Positions 7,331 to 16,575 of a stretch of 64,000 nucleotides of DNA are shown in pieces. The notes beneath the pieces are model-generated. The model was not told where the DNA came from. It was given only the letters and a program-made list of their open reading frames with translations, and made no database searches. Both the position numbers and the translations under genes were made by a program. This DNA comes from CAYJAD01 sp964370675 (lineage in GTDB: Bacteria > Desulfobacterota > Desulfovibrionia > Desulfovibrionales > Desulfovibrionaceae), in NCBI GenBank assembly GCA_964370675.1, contig CAYJKC010000007.1:4886-68885 (forward strand), read 5' to 3'. The stretch's first letter is position 1. The number at the start of each line of letters is the position of its first letter.

Positions 7331-9550
7331 TTAATAGGTAAATTTAAGGTTATCATCATTATCAACATCAATAGTCACAGTTCCACCACGCACAAGTTTA
7401 CCAAAAAGAAGTTCTTGCGCTAGCACATCTTCAATTTCGCTACGGATAATGCGCTGTAATGGTCTTGCACCGTAAATGGGGTCATAGCCTTTTTTGGCAA
7501 GCCATGCCTTGCCCTCTGGGCTTAAGACAATTTTTACTTTGTTTGCAGCTAAGCTCGTAGAGAGTTTAGCTATAAATTTATCAACAATATTTCCCATGAG
7601 CTCTGGGCTTAGTCCACTAAAGGGAATAATAGCATCAAGTCTATTTCTAAACTCTGGTGAAAAAATATTTTCTACAGCTTTTAGACCTTTTTCTGCCAAA
7701 TTTTCTGACGTTTTTTCTCCAAAGCCAAGGTTGGATTTAGTCATATCACGCACACCTGCATTGGAGGTCATAATAATAATCACATTACGAAAATCTGCTT
7801 TACGCCCTGTATTATCAGTTAAAGTGCCATAATCCATAACCTGCAATAATACATTAAAAATATCTTCATGGGCTTTTTCTATTTCATCAAGCAAAACCAA
7901 TGAATGAGGAGCTTTGCGTATGGCTTCTGTAAGTTGACCGCCTTGTTCAAAGCCAACATAACCGGGAGGAGCTCCGATAAAGCGTGATACAGCGTGTTTT
8001 TCCATATATTCGCTCATATCATAGCGCAAAAATTGCACACCCAAACGATCTGCCAATTGCTTTGCAAGTTCAGTCTTACCTACTCCTGTGGGACCATAAA
8101 AAAGAAAGCACCCTGCAGGACGCTGCTCTGCATTAAGCCCGGCTCGTGAGCGCAAAATTGCTTTAACTGTTTGGTTTACTGCAATATCTTGCCCAAATAC
8201 TTTTGAGCGTACATCTTGCTCAAGAGTGGCTAGGCGTTCTTTTTCTTGTCCTGAAACAGAACGTTCTGGAATGCCAGCCATGCGCGCTACCACCCTTTCT
8301 ATATCTTGCACACTAACCCTTGCTTTTTTGCTACTATTACTTTTAAGACGAACTGACGCACCAGCTTCATCCATAACATCAATGGCTTTATCTGGTAAAA
8401 GCCTATCTTGCATATGCCTTGCTGATAACTCCACAGTAGCTTTGAGCGTAGTCGCAGAGTAGCTAACATTGTGATGTTTGGCATAACGCGTTTGCAAACC
8501 TTGTAAGATGGCAAGACATTCTTCTTCAGAAGGTTCTTGAATATCTACACGTTGGAAACGCCGTGATAGGGCCCGATCCTTTTCTAAATGATTGCGAAAT
8601 TCCTCATGTGTTGTGGAACCCATGCAACGAATTTCGCCACTGGCAAGCACAGGCTTTAATAAATTGGAAGCATCCAAAGAGCCACCAGACGTAGAACCTG
8701 CACCAACAATGGTATGTATTTCATCAATAAATAAAATGGCATTAGGCACTTTTTTTAATGATGATATAACTCCTTTAAGTCTATTTTCAAAATCACCACG
8801 ATAACGCGCACCAGCAAGAAGACTACCCATGTCTAGGGCAAAAATTCGGGCAGATTTAAACATTTCAGGAACTTTGCCTTCTACTATACGTAAAGCCAAA
8901 CCTTCTGCAATGGCAGTTTTTCCAACTCCAGGTTCACCCACAAAAAGAGGATTATTCTTACGCCTACGGCATAAAACTTCCACTGTGCGGTCAAGTTCTT
9001 GCTCACGTCCCACAAGAGGATCAATATTGCCAGAAAAAGCCTTGGCTGTGAGTTCAATGGCATAGCGCGCAAGGGGATCTCCCTCTACACCTTCTTTAGA
9101 TGAAACACCACTTGAGCCAGTGCCTAGTTCACCGTGCGAAATATACTCCAAAACATGCTCACGCGTAACACCTTGTTTTTTTAGGTAATGACTAGCATAT
9201 GCATCCTTTTCTTCCATAAGTGCAGCAAGTACATCACCAAGTTCTACTAAATCACGCCCAGCTAAACGTATATGTCGTAAAGCGCTTTCTAAAACACGTT
9301 GAACACCATCGGTTTGTAAAACCTCGCTCATATTATCTTCGTCGCGCAATTCCATATTTTGTGAAAAAAATTCTTCCAATTGATCGCGCAAAATAGCGGG
9401 ACTTGCCCCACAACCTTCAAGTAATATACGACCATAATCTTCTGCGGTCATGGCATATAATAAATGCTCAAGGGTTAAAAACTCATGTTTGCGGCGATGC
9501 ACATCTTGCAAAGCAAAATGCAAAACCCTTTGTAAATGTTTACCAAGCAT
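7331..9550 (-). CDS. clpA: ATP-dependent Clp protease ATP-binding subunit ClpA
   Basis: A 739-residue AAA+ unfoldase that feeds substrates into the ClpP peptidase. It has the double Clp N-domain (about 1-145), a first AAA module with Walker A G-E-P-G-V-G-K-T at 205-212 and a D-E-I-H Walker B, and a second module with G-P-T-G-V-G-K-T near 485 and a D-E-I-E-K-A-H Walker B. There is no long coiled-coil middle domain, which separates ClpA from ClpB and ClpC, and the small C-terminal D2 domain is complete. It lies 36 bases after clpS, the adaptor that directs N-degron substrates to it, so the two form an operon. Confidence 0.95.
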   Translation of the reverse strand: MLGKHLQRVLHFALQDVHRRKHEFLTLEHLLYAMTAEDYGRILLEGCGASPAILRDQLEEFFSQNMELRDEDNMSEVLQTDGVQRVLESALRHIRLAGRDLVELGDVLAALMEEKDAYASHYLKKQGVTREHVLEYISHGELGTGSSGVSSKEGVEGDPLARYAIELTAKAFSGNIDPLVGREQELDRTVEVLCRRRKNNPLFVGEPGVGKTAIAEGLALRIVEGKVPEMFKSARIFALDMGSLLAGARYRGDFENRLKGVISSLKKVPNAILFIDEIHTIVGAGSTSGGSLDASNLLKPVLASGEIRCMGSTTHEEFRNHLEKDRALSRRFQRVDIQEPSEEECLAILQGLQTRYAKHHNVSYSATTLKATVELSARHMQDRLLPDKAIDVMDEAGASVRLKSNSSKKARVSVQDIERVVARMAGIPERSVSGQEKERLATLEQDVRSKVFGQDIAVNQTVKAILRSRAGLNAEQRPAGCFLFYGPTGVGKTELAKQLADRLGVQFLRYDMSEYMEKHAVSRFIGAPPGYVGFEQGGQLTEAIRKAPHSLVLLDEIEKAHEDIFNVLLQVMDYGTLTDNTGRKADFRNVIIIMTSNAGVRDMTKSNLGFGEKTSENLAEKGLKAVENIFSPEFRNRLDAIIPFSGLSPELMGNIVDKFIAKLSTSLAANKVKIVLSPEGKAWLAKKGYDPIYGARPLQRIIRSEIEDVLAQELLFGKLVRGGTVTIDVDNDDNLKFTY

Positions 9551-9586
9551 AAAAAATCCTTAAATATTCGTAAAATATTTTAAATA

Positions 9587-9904
9587 CTAACTATCTTCTT
9601 CTAATGTGCAGCGCAAAGGAAAACCAGCTTCACGCGCCATAATACGAGTTTGACGTACCTTAGTTTCTGCAATTTCATGGGTGTAAATACCGCATAAACC
9701 AATACCATTTTGATGCACTGACAACATAATTGCGGTTGCATCTTCAACGCTTTTCTTAAAAACTTTCATAAGCACATGCACAACAAATTCCATGCTTGTA
9801 TAGTCATCATTGTGTAAAAGCACTTTATATTTTCTAGGTTCGCGCAAATCTTCTTCTAGCAATATATCACTATCATATTGAGTATTGGAGTGCGGTTTAT
9901 CCAT
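9587..9904 (-). CDS. clpS: ATP-dependent Clp protease adaptor ClpS
   Basis: A 105-residue adaptor that binds N-terminal destabilising residues and delivers those proteins to ClpA. After a disordered N-terminal tail of about 25 residues, the core shows the signature L-H-N-D-D-Y-T-S-M-E-F-V and the later H-x-x-G-x-G-x-C-G segment, both part of the N-degron pocket. AAAGGA lies about 10 bases before the start. It is first in the clpS-clpA operon. Confidence 0.95.
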   Translation of the reverse strand: MDKPHSNTQYDSDILLEEDLREPRKYKVLLHNDDYTSMEFVVHVLMKVFKKSVEDATAIMLSVHQNGIGLCGIYTHEIAETKVRQTRIMAREAGFPLRCTLEEDS

Positions 9905-10224
9905 TTAGTTAATTCCTTTACTGAGCAAAAAAATATTCCAGCCGTATAGCTTGTCTAAGTTTAAAAACTCATTTTATTTTGCTTCATATTAACATTTGCC
10001 AATGCTCCAAAGTATTCGCACAAAAATTGTTCAGCTGCTTTACATTTGTACAAGCAACAAGTAAGCACTTAGAGATATTGGTCAAGATGCAATACACGCA
10101 ATAAAATTTTGCAAAATTTTTCTCGGGGTGGAGTATGCCACTTAAACGCACCTTATGGCAAGAAATATGCAAAAAATATTTCCTATTAAATTACTAAGGT
10201 AGCATTAAAAATGTAGATTGAGAG
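9905..10224. other. Gene-free spacer of 320 bases upstream of clpS
   Basis: Lies between radA (transcribed away on the minus strand and ending at 10225) and clpS. Only a 62-codon minus-strand frame without family resemblance is present. The half nearest clpS should hold its promoter, but I cannot pick convincing -35/-10 boxes. No hairpin with a T-run was seen. Confidence 0.5.
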
Positions 10225-11562
10225 TTATTTTTTAGAAAAAAGTCTTTGTTGTAATTGCATGACAGTATTAAGACCTTGTTTTTCTACTTGCGGATGAAAA
10301 ATTGGTTCGTAGCCAAGGCGAGAAGCTTGAGCAAAGCGGATATCTTGCGCGCTAACGGTGCGAACTTGCCCATTTAAATCAACCTCACCCCAAAGCACCG
10401 CGCGTTCAGGTAAGGCTATGTCATAAAATGATGAAAGTACGGCTGCCACCAAAGCTAAGTCCATGCCTGGGTCATCAAGGCGCATACCACCGCCCACTTT
10501 GGCATAAATATCCACCTGCCCAAAATTCAATTTGAGGCGTTTTTCTAATACTGCCAATAAAAGATGTAGCCGATTAGTATCAAAACCAAGGGCAGTACGC
10601 CTTGGTATTGCCAAGTAAGTTTTTGACACAAGAGCTTGTATCTCAACAGCAAAAGGTCTATGCCCATCAACAGCCATTACCACAGCTGTGCCACTTAATG
10701 AGGCATCACGCGCACCTAAAAAAAATGTTGATGGATCTTCCACCAACTCCATGCCATTACTGGTCATGTGAAAAACTAGCAATTCTTCATTAGGCCCAAA
10801 ACGATTTTTAAATACCCTTAATAACCTAAACATTTGACGACGATCTCCTTCAAGAGATATGACCGTATCCACCATATGTTCAAGCAAGCGCGGACCTGCT
10901 AATGTACCTTCCTTGGTTACATGCCCAACCAAGACCAAGCAAGTGCCAGAGCTGCGACATTTTTCAATAAGATCAGTCGCCACAGCACGCACTTGGCTTA
11001 CATTTCCCGGTAACCCCTCTGCTTCCATGCTACTTAGGGTTTGAACTGAGTCTACAATCAAAAGGGCTGGAGGGTCATTATTAAGAATAGGGTGTAAATC
11101 TTCCACTTGTACAGTGGCTAATGCCCATAAGTTATCATGTAATATATTAAGTCGTTGCCCACGATTCTTAATTTGGGGCAATGATTCTTCACCACTGGCA
11201 TAAACAACCCTATGCCCTTGTGCTGCCACATAGCCAGCTAATTGCAAAAGCAAGGTGGACTTACCAATGCCCGGCTCTCCACCCATTAAAATGGCAGATC
11301 CAGGTACAAAACCCTGCCCAAGAATTCTGTTGAGTGGGCTAAGACCTGAGCTAAAAGCTGCATGACCTTGCTCGCTAACAGCCTTAAGGGGCATTGGGCT
11401 TTTGCCATCATGGTGCTGTTTTAATTTAGATTTGATATTTTTGACTAAGGCTACTTCTAGGGTATTCCAAGCTTGACAAGCCAAGCATTGTCCACGCCAC
11501 TGCGCACTTTGTGCACCACAGGCTGAGCAAATATAATTTTCACGCACTTTTGCCATAGTCAA
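10225..11562 (-). CDS. radA: DNA repair protein RadA
   Basis: A 445-residue branch-migration protein for recombination intermediates. Three family hallmarks are visible in order: a four-cysteine zinc finger (Cys12, 15, 26, 29), a RecA-like ATPase with Walker A G-E-P-G-I-G-K-S at 95-102, and the RadA-specific K-N-R-F-G at 252-256, followed by the Lon-protease-like C-terminal domain. Two starts are possible, at 11562 and two codons later; the first has AGG at better spacing. No close operon partner; the zinc-ribbon gene upstream is 79 bases away on the same strand. Confidence 0.95.
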   Translation of the reverse strand: MTMAKVRENYICSACGAQSAQWRGQCLACQAWNTLEVALVKNIKSKLKQHHDGKSPMPLKAVSEQGHAAFSSGLSPLNRILGQGFVPGSAILMGGEPGIGKSTLLLQLAGYVAAQGHRVVYASGEESLPQIKNRGQRLNILHDNLWALATVQVEDLHPILNNDPPALLIVDSVQTLSSMEAEGLPGNVSQVRAVATDLIEKCRSSGTCLVLVGHVTKEGTLAGPRLLEHMVDTVISLEGDRRQMFRLLRVFKNRFGPNEELLVFHMTSNGMELVEDPSTFFLGARDASLSGTAVVMAVDGHRPFAVEIQALVSKTYLAIPRRTALGFDTNRLHLLLAVLEKRLKLNFGQVDIYAKVGGGMRLDDPGMDLALVAAVLSSFYDIALPERAVLWGEVDLNGQVRTVSAQDIRFAQASRLGYEPIFHPQVEKQGLNTVMQLQQRLFSKK

Positions 11563-11641
11563 CCTGCTTGTTTTTGATAGGTAGGCACATTAAACTTATA
11601 AATACAAAATGTTAAGCACAATTCATCTCTAAGAGTAAAAA

Positions 11642-12436
11642 TTATTCAGCTTCCACATCCTTAGCACTGATAATTTTAACCCCAAATTCTGCCACATCTG
11701 GCGGTGGATTATAAAATAACACCATAAAAGGCACTTCGCCATTGGGTGGAACATTGGTATTTCTGCTTAAAATCTCAATTTGATTAGTTAAAAAAGATTC
11801 CAACTCTTCTTCACCAAGAACTTGGAGCTGAAAAAGCGATAACACCGTCCCTGCCAATTGTTTTTTAAGCATTAGGGTATTTTTATCCTTACCATATATA
11901 GCAGCTTCAACTTCTATAAGATCCTTTGGGGCAGGAAATTCATTAACAACCAATCCCTCTATGACAAACACAGAGCCAATTTTTTCATTTTCTACATAAT
12001 ATTGGCGTACATTACGCATGGTCATAAGCTCAACACTTTTAGCAAGAGCAGCGGCGTCTTGGGGTACTGGAGCACTCATGTAATTAATATAATACCAAAA
12101 CCCACCTGCTCCACCGCCGCATAATACAAGAAGTATTATAACCAGTGTTATAATCTTATTTTTTTTGTTCTTGGGCTTTTTACCTTTGGATGAGCTATCA
12201 AGGTCTAAACTAGCATCACCTGCTGAACTATCAAGGTCTAAATTAGAATCACCAGAATCATCCATAGGCGCGTCTGCCGGCGCGTCTGTTGGTGCATTTA
12301 CTGGAGGTTCTTCAGCAAGAGAAGCTTCAAGAGTAAAAACATTCTTACATACCGAACAACGAAACTTCGCATTGGTGCGAACAACTTCGTCGGCTAGGTT
12401 AAACCTACTAGAGCATTCTGGGCATTTTACTTCCAT
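11642..12436 (-). CDS. MJ0042-type zinc-ribbon, single-span membrane protein (DUF3426-like)
   Basis: About 264 residues. The N-terminus is an MJ0042 zinc ribbon with two C-x-x-C pairs (starting M-E-V-K-C-P-E-C), common in delta-proteobacterial proteins of unknown role. An acidic, Asp/Ser/Pro/Ala-rich linker with two near-identical L-D-L-D-S-S repeats follows, then one membrane span rich in Ile, Leu and Val with a G-G-G-A-G-G stretch, and a C-terminal extracytoplasmic domain resembling DUF3426. A start at 12448 would use GTG; the ATG at 12436 is preferred because AGGTG lies 10 bases before it. The topology suggests a cytoplasmic metal-binding sensor tied to a periplasmic domain, but no function is established. 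Confidence 0.72.
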   Translation of the reverse strand: MEVKCPECSSRFNLADEVVRTNAKFRCSVCKNVFTLEASLAEEPPVNAPTDAPADAPMDDSGDSNLDLDSSAGDASLDLDSSSKGKKPKNKKNKIITLVIILLVLCGGGAGGFWYYINYMSAPVPQDAAALAKSVELMTMRNVRQYYVENEKIGSVFVIEGLVVNEFPAPKDLIEVEAAIYGKDKNTLMLKKQLAGTVLSLFQLQVLGEEELESFLTNQIEILSRNTNVPPNGEVPFMVLFYNPPPDVAEFGVKIISAKDVEAE

Positions 12437-12503
12437 AATTCTAAGCACCTACATAAATGAACTATTAATGTCATTACATTTATTTTCAGAACCTATTAAG
12501 CAT

Positions 12504-13034
12504 TTATTCAAAAACTACTTCAAAAATTCCACATAAATTACGATAATGTTCCGCATAATCAAGACCATAGCCAACAACAAAGCCGCTGGCAATACTAAAA
12601 CCCATAAAATCTGGGAAAATTTTTATTTCGCGTCGCTCAGTCTTATCCACAAACGCAGCAGAGCGCACCGACAAAGCACCGGACTTAGAAAATTTATCTA
12701 ATAAATATTGCATACTATGCCCTGTATCTATTATATCTTCTACAATCAATACATGCTTGCCACTAAGATTAGTGCTCACGTCTTTTGAGCAAACTATATT
12801 GTGTGATGACTCATGCTCATTACCATAACTTGAAAGACAAACAAAATCGAGCTCCACATCGCTTCTTGGTATGGCACGAAATAAGTCTGCACAAAATAAA
12901 GCTGCCCCCTTTAGCACGCCCACAAGCACTAGAGGTTTGTTGTCATAGTAGGAGTGTATGTCCTTTCCCATTTCTCTAATGCGAGTTTCAATATCTTTAG
13001 CAGATAAAACTTCTTTTAATGTATGAGCTTGCAT
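12504..13034 (-). CDS. hpt: Hypoxanthine phosphoribosyltransferase
   Basis: A 176-residue purine salvage enzyme converting hypoxanthine and guanine with PRPP into IMP and GMP. The PRPP-binding loop V-E-D-I-I-D-T-G-H-S, the early V-G-V-L-K-G-A motif and the late G-F-V-V-G-Y-G-L-D-Y segment are all present, giving normal type I PRTase architecture. Its start is 7 bases after the GNAT gene stop, so the two are cotranscribed. Confidence 0.92.
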   Translation of the reverse strand: MQAHTLKEVLSAKDIETRIREMGKDIHSYYDNKPLVLVGVLKGAALFCADLFRAIPRSDVELDFVCLSSYGNEHESSHNIVCSKDVSTNLSGKHVLIVEDIIDTGHSMQYLLDKFSKSGALSVRSAAFVDKTERREIKIFPDFMGFSIASGFVVGYGLDYAEHYRNLCGIFEVVFE

Positions 13035-13041
13035 AATAGCC

Positions 13042-13509
13042 TCATGATAGTTTTAACAAAACTGCAGTTTCGTCACAATCTGGATATTTAGGACAATGCA
13101 CACAATCAGCCCAAATTTTTTGGGGCAATACGTCTTTATCCACTACGCTAAAACCTAAACATTGAAAAAAATCTTCCTGATAAGTAAGGGCAAAGGCTGT
13201 ATCAATACCAAGGTCTCTACAGTCGCCAAGACATGTCTCCACAATTTTACGCCCAAGACCACGCTTGCGATATGAGTCATGCACAACCAAGGAACAAATT
13301 TCTGCAAGATTATCCCACATGGGAGATAATGCGCAACAAGCTAAAATATCACCTTGATCAGTTTCTGCCACATAAAAATCACGAATATGCCTATAAAGAT
13401 GGCTTAAAGCCCGTGGCAATAAAAGACCTTGCTTAGCACAATCCATGAGTAATGCGTGAATACCCTTCACATCACCCATATGTGCTCTACGAATTGTCAG
13501 ATTTGGCAT
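13042..13509 (-). CDS. GNAT family N-acetyltransferase (ArgA-like)
   Basis: About 155 residues with the GNAT fold. The acetyl-CoA loop reads R-K-R-G-L-G-R-K (Q/R-x-x-G-x-G/A type) and is preceded by the strand E-I-C-S-L-V-V. The C-terminus resembles the acetyltransferase domain of N-acetylglutamate synthase (an F-F-x-x-L-G-F segment, then a cysteine-rich C-V-H-C-P-K-Y-P-D-C stretch), without the kinase-like N-terminal domain. It may be a short ArgA for arginine synthesis. The start at 13509 is chosen over 13518 because GAGG sits 9 bases before it. It overlaps the thioredoxin-like gene upstream by 23 bases. Confidence 0.75.
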   Translation of the reverse strand: MPNLTIRRAHMGDVKGIHALLMDCAKQGLLLPRALSHLYRHIRDFYVAETDQGDILACCALSPMWDNLAEICSLVVHDSYRKRGLGRKIVETCLGDCRDLGIDTAFALTYQEDFFQCLGFSVVDKDVLPQKIWADCVHCPKYPDCDETAVLLKLS

Positions 13510-13984
13510 TAGCTTCATCCTCTAACAGCACCTTGATAAATTGTTCTAATTCTTCTTCGGTCACTAATCCAGAAGTATTAGCCACCAATTTACCATTTTT
13601 ATCATATACAAGATTATGAGGTATGGTTTGCACCTTAAAAGCTTGAGCTAGGCTTAACTCTGCTAAATAAAGTGGATAATTTATTTTCATGGACTTGACA
13701 AAATCTGGCAATTTTCTTGGGTCTTCATCAACAGAAAGACCAATTACTACCACATCATTAGCCATATTTTCTGCAACTTTTACAAGACCAGGAATTTCTT
13801 CGCGGCAAGGTGGGCACCATGTAGCAAAAAAATTAACCAATACAATCTTACCCTTATGGCTAGCAATTAGTTCTTGATAGCTTTTAGGATTAACACTTTC
13901 TAAATCAGCAGCATAGGCAAACTGAGTACCATAAACGCTTAAAAAAATCCCAAAACATAATATTAATGTAAAAAATCGTTTCAT
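13487..13984 (-). CDS. TlpA/ResA-like periplasmic thioredoxin-fold protein
   Basis: About 165 residues. A signal peptide (M-K-R-F-F start, hydrophobic core, A-Y-A cleavage site near residue 25) sends it across the inner membrane. The redox motif W-C-P-P-C is at 56-60, in the context F-F-A-T-W-C-P-P-C-R-E-E-I-P, typical of TlpA, ResA and DsbE reductases that reduce disulfides for cytochrome c maturation or related jobs. The cis-proline region Q-T-I-P-H is present. The start at 13984 has AGGA 8 bases upstream; an in-frame ATG two codons earlier is possible. It starts 10 bases after metH ends and overlaps the GNAT gene, so metH through hpt look like one transcript. Confidence 0.85.
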   Translation of the reverse strand: MKRFFTLILCFGIFLSVYGTQFAYAADLESVNPKSYQELIASHKGKIVLVNFFATWCPPCREEIPGLVKVAENMANDVVVIGLSVDEDPRKLPDFVKSMKINYPLYLAELSLAQAFKVQTIPHNLVYDKNGKLVANTSGLVTEEELEQFIKVLLEDEANAKSDNS

Positions 13985-13994
13985 AATCATTTTC

Positions 13995-16397
13995 CTATAA
14001 AAGAGTTTTAGCAAGGCGCACCGCTCCTACTGCATCAGCTGAATATCCATGCGCCTCAATGGAATCAGCAAAGGCCTGTGTCACCACCGCACCGCCAATC
14101 ATTACTTTGAATGGCAAACCTTGTTCACGTACCAATTTAACAGTATCTTCCATGCGCACCATAGTAGTTGTCATAAGAGCTGACAAGCCAATAATGCTTG
14201 CATTATGTTCCTTAGCGCATTTTATTATGTCTGTAGCTTTTACATCCTTTCCGGCATCAACCACATCAAAACCATGGTTACCAAGCAATAAAGCTACAAT
14301 ATTTTTACCAATATCATGAATATCACCCTCAACCGTTGCCACAACAATAACTGGACGTTTTTCTTGCCCACGTAGTTTTTCAAGCAAGGGTTTTACATGT
14401 GTAAAAGCTGTTTGCATGGTTTCGGCAGAGCGTATTAATTGCGGTAAAAAATATTCTCTTTTTTCATATTTTTCACCAACTTCAGTGATGGCAGGAATAA
14501 GCTTTTCTTGCACAAGCTCCATGGGGTCCATACCGGCATCAAGCTCTTTTTGCACAAAACTAAGCACATTTTCCTTATCACCACGTAAAACGGCCTCATA
14601 AAGAGATGTAACTACATTTCCTTCCGTTTTATTTTGCACAATCCTTTGTTCACTACTGCCACTTTGCCATTGCACATAATTGTCAATAAATCCTTGTGCA
14701 TTTTTATCTTTATTTAATAACACAGCCGAAGCATCACGCACTTCGCACAAACGTTCATTGTCAGGATTACCAATGCATGAAGAAAGCCCAGCCCCCACAC
14801 AAAGTGATAAGTATGTAGCGTTTAATAGTTCACGCGCCGGTAAACCAAAGGAAACATTAGAAAGCCCAATGGTTGTGGGCAAGCCTTCACGCGTGCACCA
14901 GCGTATGGTTTCAAGGCATTGTCGCCCAGCTTCAGCCTTAGATGAAACAGCTAAAGCCAAAACGTCAACTATAACTAAACGCCGCGGAATGCCAAGTGCA
15001 TCTACCTGTTCAAGCAAGTTTTCTAAAATGGCAACGCGCTCTGTGGCTTGTACTGGTAAGTTGCGCCCCTGCAAAGGTAATAATATAAATGGTGCACCAA
15101 AGTCACGACATAGTGGACCTAATGCCTCCATGCGCCCACTTTCACCACTAATAGAATTAACCAAGGCTGACCCCGGACAATATGGCAAAGCGGCCTTAAT
15201 GGCTTCAATATTGGAAGAGTCCAAGGACAAAGGAACTTGGCATCTTGCAACTAAATTACTTATAAGTTTGGGCAGCAATATGGCTTCATCCACCAAGGGC
15301 GCACCCACATTAACATCAAGTATAGGTGCACCTGCCAAAATTTGCTCATCGGCATAACGCATGGCAAGACTAAATTCACCAGCCTGCAGCTCGGATGTAA
15401 GTTGTTTTTTTCCTGTGGGATTTATGCGCTCACCTATAATAGTGAGAGGAAAGTCTTCACCAATGCGCACTATGGATGAGCGCGAAGTTAAAGCCACACC
15501 CCTTGTGCCCGCACCAGAAGAAGATCTTTTAAGCTCAATACCACCCACAGCTTGTTTTAAAGCTGCAATATGCTCTGGAGTAGTTCCACAACAGCCGCCT
15601 AAAAGATTGACTCCAGCTTTGGCAAATGGCGCTGTTTTTTGCGCAAAACTTTGAGGGTCAAGCCTAAAGACCGTTTGCCCATCTATAAGCTCTGGCAAGC
15701 CTGCATTAGGTTCTACTAAAACAGGAGTTCTAGCATATTTAAGAATTTCATTTATAACATCAACCATTTGCTCAGGTCCAGCACTGCAGTTAGTACCAAG
15801 TGCTGCCACACCTAAGTTTTGCATAGTTTCCACAAATATTTCTGGAGTAGAACCAGTTAAACTAACACCTTGTTCAAAGGTCATGGAAATCATGATGGGT
15901 AAATTGCACTCTTTACGAACAGCAATCACAGCGGCTCTTGCTTCTGCAAGATCAAATTGTGTTTCAATAAAGAATAAATCCACCCCACCACATAAAAGAC
16001 CGCGTACCTGTTCTGAATAAGCTGCTATAAGATCAAGTGGCTCAATGTCGCCAAGCGGTCGCACAAAGTGCCCAGTTGGACCAAGATTACCCGCAACAAA
16101 TACTTTTTGTTCAGAAGTTTTAGTAGCAGCACGCGCTACTTGAGCCATTTTTGTATTAAAAGAGATTACGTCAATACCTTGGGGCAATTTATATTTATTG
16201 CCACCAAAGGTGCAAGTAGTTAAAATATTTGACCCAGCCTCCACATAGGCTTTGTGAATACCTTCTAAAATTTCAGGTCGTTCTAAACAAAATGCCTCAG
16301 GGCTAACCCCAGCAGGCAAGCCGCCTGCTTGAAGCATAGTTCCCATAGCACCGTCTAAAAATAATAATTTACCTAAATCAAGGTCTAAATTACCCAT
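13995..16397 (-). CDS. metH: B12-dependent methionine synthase, short form without reactivation domain
   Basis: About 800 residues. Domains in order: homocysteine-binding barrel with the late zinc-ligand motif G-G-C-C-G-T-T-P-E-H-I, a pterin/methyltetrahydrofolate-binding barrel beginning I-I-G-E-R-I-N-P-T-G-K-K, a helical cap, and a cobalamin-binding domain with the His ligand motif G-D-I-H-D-I-G. The protein ends right after the cobalamin domain, so the C-terminal AdoMet-binding reactivation domain of the E. coli enzyme is absent. Short forms are known in anaerobes, which may rely on a separate reactivase. The start at 16397 is chosen because GGAG lies about 5 bases before it; an upstream in-frame extension gives no family match. 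No cobalamin riboswitch is apparent in the short upstream spacer. Confidence 0.92.
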   Translation of the reverse strand: MGNLDLDLGKLLFLDGAMGTMLQAGGLPAGVSPEAFCLERPEILEGIHKAYVEAGSNILTTCTFGGNKYKLPQGIDVISFNTKMAQVARAATKTSEQKVFVAGNLGPTGHFVRPLGDIEPLDLIAAYSEQVRGLLCGGVDLFFIETQFDLAEARAAVIAVRKECNLPIMISMTFEQGVSLTGSTPEIFVETMQNLGVAALGTNCSAGPEQMVDVINEILKYARTPVLVEPNAGLPELIDGQTVFRLDPQSFAQKTAPFAKAGVNLLGGCCGTTPEHIAALKQAVGGIELKRSSSGAGTRGVALTSRSSIVRIGEDFPLTIIGERINPTGKKQLTSELQAGEFSLAMRYADEQILAGAPILDVNVGAPLVDEAILLPKLISNLVARCQVPLSLDSSNIEAIKAALPYCPGSALVNSISGESGRMEALGPLCRDFGAPFILLPLQGRNLPVQATERVAILENLLEQVDALGIPRRLVIVDVLALAVSSKAEAGRQCLETIRWCTREGLPTTIGLSNVSFGLPARELLNATYLSLCVGAGLSSCIGNPDNERLCEVRDASAVLLNKDKNAQGFIDNYVQWQSGSSEQRIVQNKTEGNVVTSLYEAVLRGDKENVLSFVQKELDAGMDPMELVQEKLIPAITEVGEKYEKREYFLPQLIRSAETMQTAFTHVKPLLEKLRGQEKRPVIVVATVEGDIHDIGKNIVALLLGNHGFDVVDAGKDVKATDIIKCAKEHNASIIGLSALMTTTMVRMEDTVKLVREQGLPFKVMIGGAVVTQAFADSIEAHGYSADAVGAVRLAKTLL

Positions 16398-16575
16398 GTA
16401 AACTCCCATGCAAAATAAAAAAATAGCTAAATTAATGCACTTTAGCTCTGTGCAAAGGTCACTTTTTATGTTAAGTTGCAATTATTGGCTTCGTCACGTA
16501 AATACAAATCAACAACTCTGAAATCCATATAATTTAAAACAACATAATTTTTCCATTGCCTCACAGAGAATATAT

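Noticed and set aside
9984..10172. 62-codon minus-strand frame in the clpS upstream spacer
   Set aside because: No ribosome binding site, no motif and biased composition; not enough to call a gene.
14680..15357. 225-codon plus-strand frame inside metH
   Set aside because: metH is complete on the other strand; this frame has no motifs and only reflects its codon composition.
16398..16575. Cobalamin or SAM riboswitch ahead of metH
   Set aside because: The spacer is too short and shows no B12 box or SAM kink-turn motif.
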